Shown: piece by piece, positions 24,154 through 36,540 of the stretch
Layout: each line of letters starts with the position of its first letter
Position numbering within the stretch: the first letter of the stretch is position 1
Origin: Paraspadella gotoi
Taxonomy: Eukaryota > Chaetognatha
Assembly: GCA_051294375.1 (NCBI GenBank)
Contig: CM119263.1
Coordinates: forward strand, 28,495,280 to 28,559,279
Direction: 5' to 3'
DNA length: 64,000 nucleotides
The notes under the pieces: model-generated
Databases searched by the model: none
Seen by the model: the letters and a program-made list of their open reading frames with translations, nothing else
Told to the model about the DNA's origin: nothing
Position numbers and translations under genes: made by a program

Positions 24154-27100
24154 CTGCAAAGTGAAAGGATAACTGGAATTAGCTAAGCTGCTTATATTGC
24201 TTGCCCAAAGGCCTGAGAATGAATCTCTGATGAACCAAAAAGCTCTTCTGGACCTTGTAGAAGTAAATAAAGCTGAAAATATTTACACTGAATTAAAAAT
24301 AATTCAATGAGCTTGATTATCAAGAGATGCGATGAGCAATCAATTTGATGAATTTGAAATCTTTGCAAAAAAAATTGATTTCAAGTTGTTAATAAAGAAT
24401 TAAGCAAAATTTTAACAAAAAAAAACGTCAAACATTTTTCTATTTCTTAAAAAAAACAAAAAAACTTACTTCTCTCAATATGCAATGATTTCTTTTGTAT
24501 CACCGGATTTGGCTCACGGGGTATATGTTGTAATTCAATCGGATAACGTGAAAACGTAATTAAGTTAATTTGCCGCAACATCTTTGATTGGCCGTTCCTT
24601 ATTTCCCCAACTTTAATTTATTTGATGTTTTATTATCGACGTCTAGCAGGCAAACTAATTAACTCTGTTAACATCACAAATATATCACAAACCTTTTTAC
24701 ATGGAGCACGTCGGGCAAGACTGCGTCAGCGGGTTTCAGTTCAATCAGAGTTTGAATCAGCGCCAAATCTGCCAATGCCATGAGCATCCCTTGCATCTTG
24801 CAATCGTGTTCTCGACACCGACGGAGCAGGTTGGTCGTTCCATCAAATTCCATGGTGATTAATTTTCTTTCAATCACTTCAGGAATATGTGGTTTTGGAG
24901 CGAAGAGAAGAATTGCGAGTTGTAATTGAGCTGGGGGAGCTGTGGCTTCCATTGATGGATCCACTCTGCGCAGACGATGGAGCATCTCTCCCAAGACTTC
25001 GACGTATGAAGGTGGAAGTTCATTATTGATGATAGGAGGTGTAATTATGGAATCAGAATGAGAGCAGAGAGTCAGTTCATTTATCAGTTGATGCATGAAC
25101 ATTTTGACAGAGAATCCATCGCAAATGGCGTGATGGAAACCTAGGATCAGTGTCTGTAAAAAAATTGCCAGTAATAATCTTAAGTTATAAAAGTTTGTAA
25201 TTAAAAAATAGGATGAATAAAGAAAAGGAAGTAGCAGCTGAAAAAGTTGATATTAATATTAAGTCCCTTAGTTATGATGGATTCAATCAAAACTTGAATC
25301 ATAACAGTGATGACAAATTTTTATCAACATTCAGAACAAATAACACTTTAAATTTGATCCATAAAATCCTGTTAACACTTTTAGGCTTACGTGCTTGTGT
25401 GTTTCCATGTCTTTAACACTTTTCAGCTTTTGAACTTTCCACATCGGACCAATACTCGTATTAAAGCTTTTCATTGACATTTCGATCAAGTGCTTTTTCC
25501 AATTATTCGTGTCCAGAACCTCCAATTCTGGACGAAATTCGTTGATTTCTTCAAAAACCAAAGTCTTAGCATTTTTTTCTTTTGGATTCACATTGCTTCA
25601 GGATCGAAAAAAATATGAAGACATTTTAAGTTCAGTCTGTCTATGTCTGTCTTATGTCTCATTATCACTAAACTATTCTATAAAAAGTAAAATTAATTTT
25701 AATGCTCTCTATATTTCATTTACCTGTTTGTTTTTAACTTGTCTATAATTTTCATCCTTAAAATCGGGTAAGTGGCTGCAATTCTGCCCAATGCTATTCT
25801 TAAAGCATTGATGTCCATGTCAATCTTTCCATTAATGAAAATGACGCGTGTGACATTCTTGGGCGGAGATCGATAGGGAACATCATAGGAAGCCTGAAAA
25901 AAATAAGTTTGAGCAAACAATTTAGGATCTGCCTACGATAATTAAGCGGTAATCAGGTAATCAGATGATGAATCACCATAATTCTTTAAATTTGTGATCG
26001 TGTCTGATCATAACAGACCATACCATACCCATTTAAATAAGATATATCGATGGTTTATTTATCGGGGACCTTATCCTAGTAATTATATGGTACTTCAGTT
26101 TGCTTCAGTATACTGCAGTTTCAATTTTTTAACTAACTGGTTTATACTGAGTGCTATTATACAGTTTTGGCTTAAAATAGAAATTTTATTTTATATGTGA
26201 GAAATCCATAAACAGTACTCTCTCAATACCACCATAAAGAAACCCATTAGGTTGATCATTATAACTTTTGCAGAAGTGCAAATATTTATAAAGTTGATTT
26301 GACTGGTTTCTGGTTGCCTCCCATACTAATGTTTTTCGACATAGCAAAACTAAATACATAAATATCATGTCACGAGAAATATACGTGATAAGGCAGTCAC
26401 GGTGGCGAAACACATTTGAATTACTGTTCTTGTTTTTAAATTTAATCCAATTTAGTCTAATATAGTATGAGAAGTAATCTAGCAATTTTTAATATAATAG
26501 AGTATGTTTTTTTCAATTGTAACATTTCCTGTGGCGAGATCTCAGAGTCCCTTGACTATAGATACTTATATCTTTTTATTTTTTTTACCCTTTAATGTTT
26601 TACGTAGTCACAACCAATAAAAACTTAGTTAAATTTGAAAGATATAGTATGCAAAATGTAGCATTTTGCCTGCACTTCAATGTGGTATAGATTTTATATC
26701 ATTTAATTTTTAGATGCTTAGTGACTTTTCAGAATAATAAGGAGATGATTTTTAGTCGGATCTGCTTATCAGCAGATCCCGACTTTATAATTCACTTTGT
26801 CGGTCCATCAGTCCGCCCCCTCAATATTGTCGGGCACACCCTTATATCATGTCAGAACATCAAATTATGATAAATTATGCAAAAAAAATGATGTCCGTCC
26901 GTCCGTCCGTCCGTCCGTCCGTCCCACCTTAGCAAAAAACACCAATTGGATGGATGGATTGGAATGAAATTTTGTGTGTGGGTAGGGAAGTGTGTGATTG
27001 AGCTGGAAATGAAGTTTCGATGGAATCGTCCAAGTGGAAATAAGTTTAAATGGAAAAAACAAAAAAAATATATTTCACTATTTGAACACCCATTGCTCAT

Positions 27101-27908
27101 GAGTGGATGGGGCGATTGACCTTGAATTTGGTATGTGGGTAGGAAAGTGTGTGATTAAGCAGGAAATCAAGTTTCGATGGAATCCCCATAGTGGAAATGA
27201 GTTTAAATGGAAAAAAAACCTGTTTCACTAATTGAATATGCTTCTTTTTCATTTTATATCAAATGTAAATGCAGGATGTATTAATTAATCAAATAATTAA
27301 TCAATTAGTCAATTAATTAATAAATAATTAATTATTCAGTCAATAAATCAAGTCAATCATTATTGGCATTATTCTCATCGTCGTCATTGCTTTTGTCGTG
27401 GTGAGTGACGAAAAGATCTAAAAACAAACATTTGGGATCAAAATAATTAATTAATTAATTGCCTAATTAATTAATTAATTAACTTGAATAATTTAATTTT
27501 TAATTAATTAATTACCGATAATGATCGTGGGCAGATCCGACATTGTTTTCTCAAACTTGTTTTTATAAAAAGTCATCTGATGTTATAAATTTTTTTTAAT
27601 TAAAACAATTTTTAGGTAATATAAAATTTAGAGAATTTTATTAAATGTGAAACATAAACTATTCTATTTTCTACGCTTGAATACTCTATACAGTGACTTT
27701 CCTAGTAATCAAATGACTGTGTGTATAAAGTATTCTAACTGCGATCAGTTACTCAGTTAAAATACATAAAAATAACTCAACTACAAGAGGCACAAAAGAA
27801 AATTGATTAAAAAAGATTGAGAATTGTAACTATAAAAGCTTTAAAATATTTGTAAAATAATTTTTAAAATACCTCCATTGCTTCTAGTGGGCGTCCAATA
27901 GGTTCCAT
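23601..27908 (-). CDS. Condensation-domain-type acyltransferase, five exons, 474 aa
   Basis: Exons in transcript order: 27873-27908, 25724-25893, 25391-25595, 24693-25153, 23601-24153. The coding sequence totals 1425 nt and every phase agrees (0, 2, 0, 2). Residues 144-150 read HHAICDG, matching the HHxxxDG catalytic motif of the chloramphenicol-acetyltransferase-like fold shared by NRPS condensation domains, alcohol acetyltransferases and PapA5-type enzymes; the second His is the expected general base. The context LILGFHHAICDGFSVKMFM and the roughly 470-residue length fit that family. The C-terminal half (about 400-474) has an FSASYSHEGCLMNVAMSC segment, like the second subdomain. No signal peptide or membrane span is seen, so a cytosolic enzyme moving an acyl group from a CoA or carrier thioester to an alcohol or amine is inferred; the substrate is unknown. 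Coding base use is AT-rich, unlike the GC-rich lectin/CUB gene. A transposon-like repeat occupies intron 1. Confidence 0.85.
24693..25153 (-). CDS. Acyltransferase exon 4 with HHAICDG active site
   Basis: Follows TTTTTTACAG and opens with TLILGFHHAICDGFSVK. The rest contains a Leu-rich helical bundle (LRRCREHDCKMQGMLMALAD) matching the family's central region. Ends phase 2 at AAAAAG|GTTTGT. Confidence 0.88.
25391..25595 (-). CDS. Acyltransferase exon 3
   Basis: Acceptor CTGAAG; the first base completes a Ser codon. Encodes a charged helix and strand region ending MWKVQKLKSVKDMETHKH, just before the catalytic strand. Ends phase 0 at CAC|GTAAGC. Confidence 0.8.
25724..25893 (-). CDS. Acyltransferase exon 2
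   Basis: Follows TTTTTTCAG. Encodes ASYDVPYRSPPKNVTRVIFI and a helix (DMDINALRIALGRIAATYPI) typical of the N-terminal subdomain of CAT-fold acyltransferases. Ends phase 2 at ACAG|GTAAAT. Confidence 0.85.
26752..27546. mobile_element. Non-autonomous transposon-like element with hairpin end
   Basis: The left end has a hairpin (AGTCGGATCTGCT, loop, AGCAGATCCCGACT) and the right end GGGCAGATCCGACA is an inverted match to it. Internally there is a (GTCC)n run, a GTGTGTGGGTAGGGAAG motif repeated twice and an ATTAATTA-rich tail. No open frame. It sits in acyltransferase intron 1, recurs in the noisy copy (from about 29,925) and in diverged form at 5,745-5,900. Confidence 0.65.
27873..27908 (-). CDS. 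Acyltransferase exon 1 (start codon)
   Basis: Encodes MEPIGRPLEAME, then a GAG|GTATTT donor, phase 0. This start gives a full-length protein beginning just before the first beta strand, as expected for the family. A second, frameshifted copy lies at about 31,078-31,117 in a noisy repeated block. Confidence 0.75.
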
Positions 27909-29119
27909 GATTTTATTTATTTCTCTTTTTCAAAATCTTCCTCATCGATGATTTAAATATTTTTCCAAACGGTCTTTTGCGAGTATCATCTGAAGTTTAT
28001 CTTGTTTAACCGGTTTTTCAAGTTGATGATAGTTTCAGACAATAATTCTATATTTCAATAATTCTCTTATTCTAGACTTTAAACCTGTCTCTTTGCAGCT
28101 TGCCTAAACTTATCTTTCTTTCTCTTTCTCTTTCTTTATTGGCTACTTAACGCCTGTGATTTTTCATCATAATTTAGTTTTTACTTTTATGCAGTCGCTC
28201 AAACTTATTATTTGGATTCCCTAAATAAGAGGATTGAAATAGCGCCTCTTTGTATACTAACCAAAAATTCCAGATTTTTCGACCCAGAACTTCACTCTCC
28301 CTTAAATTAAAAACAAGTTGATTTTAATTGACCTCACCTGCTGCCCTTTCGATTTTCCATTGTTTCCTTCTTCCTTACCTTACCATTTTCCCCATCTCCC
28401 ATTGACCTCACCTGCTTCTCTTTCGATTTTCCATTCTTTGCTTTGGCTTCCGCTTTTTTCGTGGGTCAATAAATGTCTCCCAAGGAAACCGAAGAAATTG
28501 GTGTTTAAACGGGAGCACGATTGTTTGTACGATCGTTTGTACGCTCGTTTGTATGTGAGATTAATTTTTGCTTTAAGGGAACATTGTTAGCTTTTATGGG
28601 CCTTGAATGGCCTCTTTCTTTACCCGTTTGGGAAAATGTTTCGTAGTAGATTTTTTCCAACTAAATTTATTTTTCATCAGATCCTTTGTTAAACTTCTTC
28701 CTCGCTTTGTCGCTAGTTTATAATTTATAAATTATAGTTTATAATTTATCAAAGTTAAATGTTAAAGGACGATATAACTAAACCTTCCTAGGGGAAAAAT
28801 TGTTTGTCCTTTGCTATTCAACTTGCATGACCTTTGCCATATTTATTAATTTGCTTCGAGAGTTAGCCTTTTTTTTTGCTTTTTACATTTCGCCGTCCGG
28901 AAATTAAGCAGGCGAATCACTTCCTCGTCGTCGTCGTCGTCGTCATCATTGTCGTAATCGTCGTCGTCACTGCCGTCGTCGTCGTCGTCGTCGTCATCGT
29001 CGTCTTTCGCCTTTTGAATCTTGAGAGAGATATCATCGTCTGAGGACGAAAACATCTTTGTGATAATCACACGCACTAACACTATCACATAACACTTGAA
29101 AGGATACGCAAATGATAAG

Positions 29120-29129
29120 NNNNNNNNNN
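29120..29129. other. 10-N gap
   Basis: About 70 bases before the gap are repeated just after it, so the flanks probably overlap. Confidence 0.95.
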
Positions 29130-29754
29130 CGAAAACATCTTTGTGATAATCACACGCACTGACACTATCACATAACACTTGAAAGGATACGCAAATGATG
29201 AGGAAAAGTTAAAGTTAAAAAATGATTCGTAAACCCCAGAAAAAAAAAAGAAAAGAAAAAAATCGAGTTTTTGGGGTGCGGATTTTTTTCGTTGGAGCTG
29301 ACGCCCGAGACTCGAAATCCTGTGGAAAGGCGGTGTCTGAAAAAAAAACAAGCGAAAGGCATGATGCCGGAGGGGGAGGTGGAGGAGGAGAGAGCATGGA
29401 GGAGAGAGGAGTCACAGACAAAGTCGAATCCGATTTTCTCGTTCTAGGTTGTCCTAAAAATTCTTTCTCGCTTTCTATTTTTTAATAATTAGATTGTAGA
29501 ATTAATACATTGAGTAAGTAATTGGGATATATAAAGAGGACAGCTTCGTAATAGAAGAAAATTGAATTGTTTGAATAAATGAAAAAATAAAGAACAAAGA
29601 AAAAAAAAAGATTCATGAGAATGAATGAATGAAAAGAACTGAATTGAATAAATAATGATATGAATGAATCTGATATTGATATTGAATAAATGTAAATCTG
29701 ATCAATTTCAATCAATTAACAATCCAAATCATTAATAAATTCAATCAATTATTT

Positions 29755-32424
29755 CTTTATACCTTTAATGTTTAAACGTAGATCACAAACCAATAAAAAC
29801 TTAGTTAATTTGAAAGATATAGTATGCAAAATGTCATTTGCCTGCACTTTCATGTCGGTATAGATTTTATATCATTTATTTTTAGATGCTTCAGTGACTT
29901 TTTCAGAATAATAGGAGATGATTTTTAGTCGGACTGCTTATCAGCAGATCCCGACTTTATAATTCACTTTGCTCGGTCCATCAGTCCGCCTGCCATCATA
30001 TTGTCGGGCACACCCTTATATCATGTCAGAACATCAAATTAATGATAAAATTATGGCAAAAAAAAATGATGTCGCGTTTCCGTGTTCCCGTTCGTCCGCC
30101 GTCCCACCCTTTAGCAAAAAACACCAATTGGATGGATGGATTGGAATGAAGATTTTTGGTGGTGGTAGGGAAGTGTGTGATTGAGCTGGAAATGAAGTTT
30201 GCGATTGGAATCGTCCAAGTGGAAATAAGTTTAAATGGAAAAACAACAAAAAAATATATTTCACTATTTGAAACACCCATTGCTCATGAGTGGATGGGGC
30301 GAATTGACCTTGAACTTTGGTATGTGGGTAAGGGAAAGTGTGTGATAAGCAGGAAATCAAGTTTCGATGGAATCCATAGGAAATGAGTTTAAATGGAAAA
30401 AAACCTGTTTCAACTAATTGAATATGCTCTTTTTCATTTATATACAAATGTAGAATGCAGGAATGTATTAAATTAATCCAAATAATTATCAATGAGGTCA
30501 ATTAATAATCAAATAATTAATAATATTCAGTCAATAAATCAAGTCAATCATTATTGGCATTATTCTCAATCGTCGTCATTGCTTTTGTCGTGGTGAGTAG
30601 AGCGAGAAAGATCTAAAAACAAAACATTTGGGATCAAATAATTAATTAATTAACTTGCCATAATTTAATTAATTAATTAACTTGAATAATCTTAATTTTA
30701 ATTAATTAATACCGATAATTGACGTGGGCAGATCCGACATTAGTTTTCTCAAACTTCTGTTTTATGAAAAAGTCATCTGATGTTATAAATTTTTTAAATT
30801 AAAACAATTTTTTAGGAAATTAATTAGAGATTTTATTAAATGTGAACATAAAACTATTCTACTTTTCTGACGCTTGAATAAACTCTATACAGTGACTTTC
30901 CTAGTAATCAAATACTGTGTGTATAAAGTATTCTAACTGCGGATCAAGTTCTCTCAGTTAAAATACATAAAAATAACTCAATACAGAGGCACAAAAGAAA
31001 ATTGAATTAAAAAGGATTGAGAATTGTAACTATGAAAAAGCTTTAAAAATGATTTTGTAAAATTATATTTTTAAAAATACCTCTCAGTTGCTCTAGTGGG
31101 CGTCCAATAGGTTCCATGATTTATTTTCTCTTTTCCTAAATCTTCCTCATCGATGATTTAAATATTTTTTCCAAACGTCTTTGCGAGTATCGGATCCTGA
31201 AGTTTAAGTCTGTTTACCGGTGTTTTCAAGTTGATCGATAGTTTCAGAAAACAAATTAAAATTACCCCCGTAAATATTTTTTCAAAAAATAATTCTCATT
31301 ATCTAGAACGTTAAACCTGTCTCTTTGCAGGCTTGCCTAACTTATCTTTCTTTCTCTTCTCTTCTTGTATTGGCTACTTAAGCCTGTGATTTTTCATCAT
31401 AATTTAGTTTTTAACTTTATTGCAGTCGCCTGCAAACTTATTATTGGAATTCCTAAATAAGAGGATTGAAATAAGCGCTCTCTTTGTTATCTAACCAAAA
31501 ATTCAGATTTTCGACGCCGAGAACTCACTCTCCTTAATATTAAACGAATTGATTTTAATGTGACCTCACCTGCTGCCCTTATCGATTTTCCATTGTTTCC
31601 CCTTCTTCCTTCCTCCATTTTCCCCATCTCCCATGACCTCTACCTGTTCTCTTTCGGGATTTCCATTCTTTGCTTTGGCTTCCTGCTTTTTTTCGTGGGT
31701 CAATAAGTGTCTCCCAAGAACCGAAGAAATTGGTGTTTAAACGGCAGCAACGATTGTTTGTACGATCGTTGTACGCTCCGGTTTGTATGTGAAGATTAAT
31801 TTTCTTAAAGGAACATTGTTAGCTTTTTATGGCCTTGAATGGCCTCATTTCTTTACCCCGTTTGGTGAAATGTTTCGGTAGTAATTTTTCCACTAAATTT
31901 TATTTTCTTCATCAGATCCTTTGTTAAACTTCTGTCCTCCTTTGCGCATTTATAATTTATAGAATTATAAGTTTATAATTTATCAAAGTTAAATGTTAAA
32001 GACGATAATATAGACTAAAACCTTCCTAGGGGAAAAATTTTGTTTGTCCTTTGCTATTCATCTTGCTGACCTTTGCCATAATTTATTAATTTGCTTCGGG
32101 AGAGTTAAGCCTTTTTTTTTGTTTTTAACATTTCCGCCGTCCGGAAAATTAAAGCAGGCTGCCGAATCAACTGCCTCGTACTGGTCGTGGTCGTCTGTCG
32201 TCGTCGTCATCGTGCGTATCTGTCGTAATCGGCGGTCGTCCACTACGCCGCGTCGCGTCGTCGTCCGTCGTCATCGTCCAGAATTTTCGCCTTTTTGATC
32301 TGAGAGAGATATCATCGTCCTGAGGACGAAAACATCTTTGTGATAATCACACACGCACTAACAACTATCAACATAACACTGAAAGATAGACAAATGATAG
32401 AGGAAAAGTTAAAGTTAAAAACAT
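29755..32424. repeat. 2.65 kb noisy direct repeat, copy 2
   Basis: Collinear with 26,575-29,225 but with frequent 1-3 base insertions and deletions spread evenly, including inside the copied exon. That error profile is like an uncorrected long read rather than selected or neutrally diverged DNA. Confidence 0.85.
31078..31117 (-). pseudogene. Broken copy of acyltransferase exon 1
   Basis: Starts ATG with MEPIGRPLE preserved, then indels change the end to a different frame before a GTATTT donor. Lies inside the noisy repeated block. No copies of exons 2-5 accompany it. Confidence 0.7.
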
Positions 32425-32772
32425 GATTCAAATATTGATTATTGTTATATTTTTTTCTTTTTAACTTTTTCGCTTTCCTCTTCTTCTTATTCATCTCTCC
32501 TCCTCCGCACTCCCCTTCCTCATTTACTCCCTTTCTCTCATTTCCATCACTTCTTCCTTCCGTTCCTCCCTCCTCTTCTTTGTCCCCGCCCCTCATCTCC
32601 CTTCCTCCCCTTCCTCCCCGCCTTCTCTCGCCCCTCTCCCCTTCTACCCCTGCTCCCTCTCATTTCCTCGTATTCGAACACGAACATTTTTCCTCGCTCT
32701 CTCTTTTCCTTCCAACGTAAAATGCTCGTCCATAAAAAAGCCGGAGAAATTCTCGGTGTTTCTCTCTGCGAT

Positions 32773-32773
<1 letters not shown>

Positions 32774-32850
<77 letters not shown>

Positions 32851-33480
32851 GAGGAGAGAGAGGAGAGAGAGAGAAGGAACTGGAAAAAGAAAGAAAGAAA
32901 GAAGGTAATGGAAGAAAGAAAGAAAGAAAGAAGAAAGAAAGAGAAAGAAAGAAAGAAAGCAGAAAGAAAAAAGAAAAAGAAAGAAAGATGTAGAAAGAAA
33001 AAAAACGAAACAAGACGAGCGAGAGAGAGAGCTTTTCTTTTCAGGCAAGACCATTAGCTGTTTTTACATGCAAATGGACTTTGAGTCTCGATCCAAGGAT
33101 TTTTTTTTTCCACACAGAACCGCCATTTTTTCCCCTTTTTTTTGGCACGCCATGTTTCGCTCCGAAACCTTGCGACACTCGCTCTCTATGCGAAATAGCA
33201 TGCGTACTCTCTCTCTTCTTTCTCTCTCTCGTCTGCAGTTGCCCCTCTCTCATCTCTCATCTCGTCTCTCTCTCTCTCACGTCCTCCTTCATCAGCGAAT
33301 GTTCTCGCCTGGCCTGGCTCACTGCTCTCTTCTCTCCGCGTCTCTCTCTCCTCTCCTCTCTCTCTCTCTCCCTCACTCTCTCTCGTCTCTGCTCTCTCTT
33401 CTCTTCTCTCCTCTCTCTCCTCTCTTTCCTCATCCCCCTCCTGTCTCCTTATCTTCCTCTCTCTCTCGTCTCAGTCTCTT
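32774..33480. repeat. GA/GAAA-rich then CT-rich tract
   Basis: 32,774-32,875 (GA)n, 32,885-33,000 (GAAA)n, 33,190-33,480 (CT)n with interruptions. No gene seen. Confidence 0.85.
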
Positions 33481-34383
33481 TGGTCAAGAACACGGGTGAA
33501 CTCGACTTTCTCTTGTTCGCGCATTTAATCTTATTTCATCATTTGAATATCAGAGTCCTGTTTCCCCTTCTTTATTTTTTTTTTTCCTTTAATTTTTTTT
33601 TTTCTTTTTTCCTTCTTTTTCCTACCTGCGTTCCCATCTGCGACTTACTCTTCTAACCCTCTCTATGCTCTCCCGTCCATCCCCTACCTTACCTTTTCTC
33701 CCCTTACCTCTTTTTCCAACTACTTTTTCCCGTGAGTTATTTTCCATCTCGCTTTTCGCGTTCCTGACCTTAATTTTTCCTTCTTTCTTTATTACCTTTT
33801 CCTTTCTCTTTTTTTTTCTTTTCGTCATAAACGCTATGCTATTTTTGCTCTCCTCTCTCGCTCTCTCCCTCTCTCTCCTCGTCGTCATCTCTCTCTGCAC
33901 TCATCTCTCTCACTCTTCTCATCTGCCAGGTCTCCTTCGTCTCTCTCTCTCTCGTCATCTCTTTTACCTTGTACTAGGGTGGTAAAGGGCGTGTGTTTTA
34001 AAACGCTTGATGGTCTTTTTTTCCGTGCGGCCGCCTCTCGGATATCTCTCTTTCTCGCTCGAAACGGCAAGCCATTGAGCTTGAACTTTTGATCTCAAAT
34101 CTTGGTTTCCTTTTCTTTTTTTCGTATAGAAACTCTCTCCTCTCTCTCTCTCCTCTCTTCGTCTTCCTCTCTTCTCTTCTCTCTTCTCTCTCTCTCTCAT
34201 CTTCTCTCTCTCTCTCATCTCTCGGTCTCTTCTCTCTCTCGTCCTCTCTCTCTCCTCTCTCTCTTCTTCGAACATCCTCGGTCGAGTCGCGCGCGATGTT
34301 ATAGGAATGTCGTCGAAAAATAATTTTACAGAAAGTGGAGCTTGTCATCGTCAATTTCAGTTCTATTTTCGACAAATGCGGAA

Positions 34384-34408
34384 NNNNNNNNNNNNNNNNN
34401 NNNNNNNN
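34384..34408. other. 25-N gap
   Basis: Exactly 25 N, followed by A-rich sequence. Confidence 0.95.
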
Positions 34409-34678
34409 AAAAACCCAAAAAAAACCTAATCTGAAAAAGAAAACAAAAAAACAAACAAAAAAACAAACCTGATCTCTCGTCTCGCCTCACTTGACGTCGC
34501 TCTTTACTTTAAATTCTTAAAACAGAAGTCAATCAAAACATTTTCATGATTTACGAATTTCTTTCAATTACTACTGGAGGTTTTTTTTTGTTTTTTTTTG
34601 GCATCTCGAAATTTTCACGTCAGGTTTTATATTTTAGTGTTTTAACCATAATTTCATCCATTTTTCTCAAACGCGACG

Positions 34679-35229
34679 GGGCTTTTTCTCAATCTCAGCT
34701 TTTGACTAACGGCTTTTTTTGCATCGTGGCTTTTTCTCAATCTCAGTTTTTGACTAATGCCTTTTTTTGCATCGCGACTTTTTCTCAATCTCAGCTTTTG
34801 ATTAGCGGCTTTTTTTGCATCGCGGCTTTTTCTCAATCTCAGCTTTTGACTAACGGCTTTTTTTGCATCGCGGCTTTTTCTCAATCTCAGCTTTTGACTA
34901 ACGGCTTTTTTTGCATCGCGGCTTTTTCTCAATCTCAGCTTTTGACTAACGGGTTTTTTTGCATCGCAGCTTTTTCTCAATCTCAGTTTTTGACTAATGG
35001 CTTTTTTTGCATTGTGGCTTTTTCTCAATCTCAGTTTTTGACTAATGGCTTTTTTTGCATCGCGCCTTTTTCTCAATCTTAGCTTTTGACCAACGGCTTT
35101 TTATGCATCTTGGCTTTTTCTCAATCTCAGTTTTTGACTAACGGATTTTTTTTGCATCGTGGCTTATTCTCAATCTCAGCTTTTGACTAACGGATTTTTT
35201 TGCATCGCGGCTTTTTCTCAATCTCAATC
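34679..35229. repeat. 48-bp minisatellite, about 12 copies
   Basis: Unit GGCTTTTTCTCAATCTCAGC followed by TTTTGACTAACGGC and TTTTTTTGCATCGC. A 48-bp period keeps one frame open on each strand (16-residue repeats SQSQLLTNGFF or KKAVSQKLRLRKSRD), which I take as a by-product of the period. Confidence 0.9.
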
Positions 35230-35550
35230 TTCACCATTTTTCTTTCGACTCACGGGACGAGAAATCCAATTCACGTGAAAATGCGAAAATAATAAAGAAG
35301 GCGACGGGAAAGGCGGAGAGAGAGAGAGAGGCTCGTCTAAAAAAGGGGAGAGAAGAGAAAAGAAAAAGGAAAAAAATGTGCACGCAAGAGAAGAGAGAGA
35401 GATGACTTCGGTGAGATTGAGTATTTCTGGAAGATAAGAAAGGAAACGGGATAAAAGGAGAAGGATAGGAGTAGGCAGAGTGATGTGAGAAAGAAAGTGA
35501 GAAATGGGAGAGAGAGAGAGGAGAGAGAGATTGGAGAGAGAGAGAGAGTT

Positions 35551-35584
<34 letters not shown>

Positions 35585-35734
35585 GGGAAAGAGAGAGAGA
35601 ACGGAAGAGACATGAGAGAGAATGATGAGAGGAGAGAAGAGATGAGAGAGATGGGAGAGAGAATGAGTAGAGAAGAGAGACGACGAGAGAGTGATGTAGG
35701 AAGGAAACCCTCATACAAGAGGATGCTCCTTGTG

Positions 35735-36180
35735 CGCTCTGCCAAGTGTCAATGGGTGTGGCGTACGATGAGTGTTGGGTGTGTGTGTGTGCGGTGCAAC
35801 GTGGGGGGGCCGCGCTCTCGTCGCGCGCGGCGCTGTCTCGCTCGTCGCGCGCGCGCGCGCGCGCGCTGTCGCATTCGGCGACGCGCGCGCGTCGTCGTCG
35901 CGCCGGTTCGCGCGCGCGTTCTGGTGCGCGCGTGCGCAAACGCGTGCGAGCCGCTTGAGTCAACAGGCAGGAATTGAAAACGAAGCGCTGCCCGCCGGGC
36001 GTCCGGGAGGCGCGCCGTGGCCCGGTGGCGGTGTCGGGCCGTGGCCGGTTGTGCGGGCGCTGCCGCCCCGTGGGGGGAGACGAGCCGCTGTCTCCGCGCG
36101 CCGCCGGTGCCCGGCGCCGGCGTGTGAGGAGGTGGTCGCAGGGGCACGGGAAGGGGAGTTCGCGGCCGTGTGAGGCGAAA
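35735..36180. promoter_or_regulatory. CpG-rich block with (CG)n runs, copy 1
   Basis: Very GC- and CpG-rich, with alternating CG runs at about 35,845-35,875 and 35,880-35,945. Long frames here have no protein-like character. It is repeated identically at 44,526-44,971. It may be part of the upstream promoter domain of the lectin/CUB gene; inference only. Confidence 0.4.
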
Positions 36181-36239
36181 GGAAAAAGTGTGGGAAGAGT
36201 GAGCAGGGATGATAAAAGCCGCTGAGGCCAAAAAAAAGC

Positions 36240-36540
36240 GGGATGGTCAAAAGCGGAGATGGGAGAATGAAGCCGCGAGGCAAAAAAAGCCGGGAAGGCC
36301 AAAAAGGCGGAGAGTGGAGGATAAGAAAGCCACGAGGCCAAAAAAAATGTCCGGGTAGGGCAAAAGCGGAGAGGGAGAAAAAGCCAAGAGGCAGAAAAAG
36401 CCGGGGGGCAAAAGCGAATGAGGGAGAAAAAAGCCCACAAGGCAAAAAAGGCCAGTGAGGTCAAAAACGTGAGAGTGGAGAAAAAGCCGCGCCAGGCCCA
36501 AAAAAAGGCTCGCGAGGCAAAAAGCTGAGAGGGTATGAAA
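36240..36540. repeat. Minisatellite with GAGGCAAAAAAAGCC unit
   Basis: About a dozen degenerate units of roughly 24-30 bases, purine-rich. Also present at 45,031-45,331 in the second placement of the block. Confidence 0.8.

Larger units (their letters stand above)
26575..29225. repeat. 2.65 kb noisy direct repeat, copy 1
   Basis: Cleaner copy of a block repeated at 29,755-32,424. It spans part of acyltransferase intron 1, exon 1 and upstream DNA, and is interrupted by a 10-N gap at 29,120-29,129 across which about 70 bp is itself repeated. Confidence 0.85.

Noticed and set aside
31078-31117. Second acyltransferase gene
   Set aside because: Only exon 1 is duplicated, it is frameshifted, and it sits in a noisy repeated block.
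34679-35229. CRISPR-like array
   Set aside because: Units are contiguous with no unique spacers, and the genome is eukaryotic.
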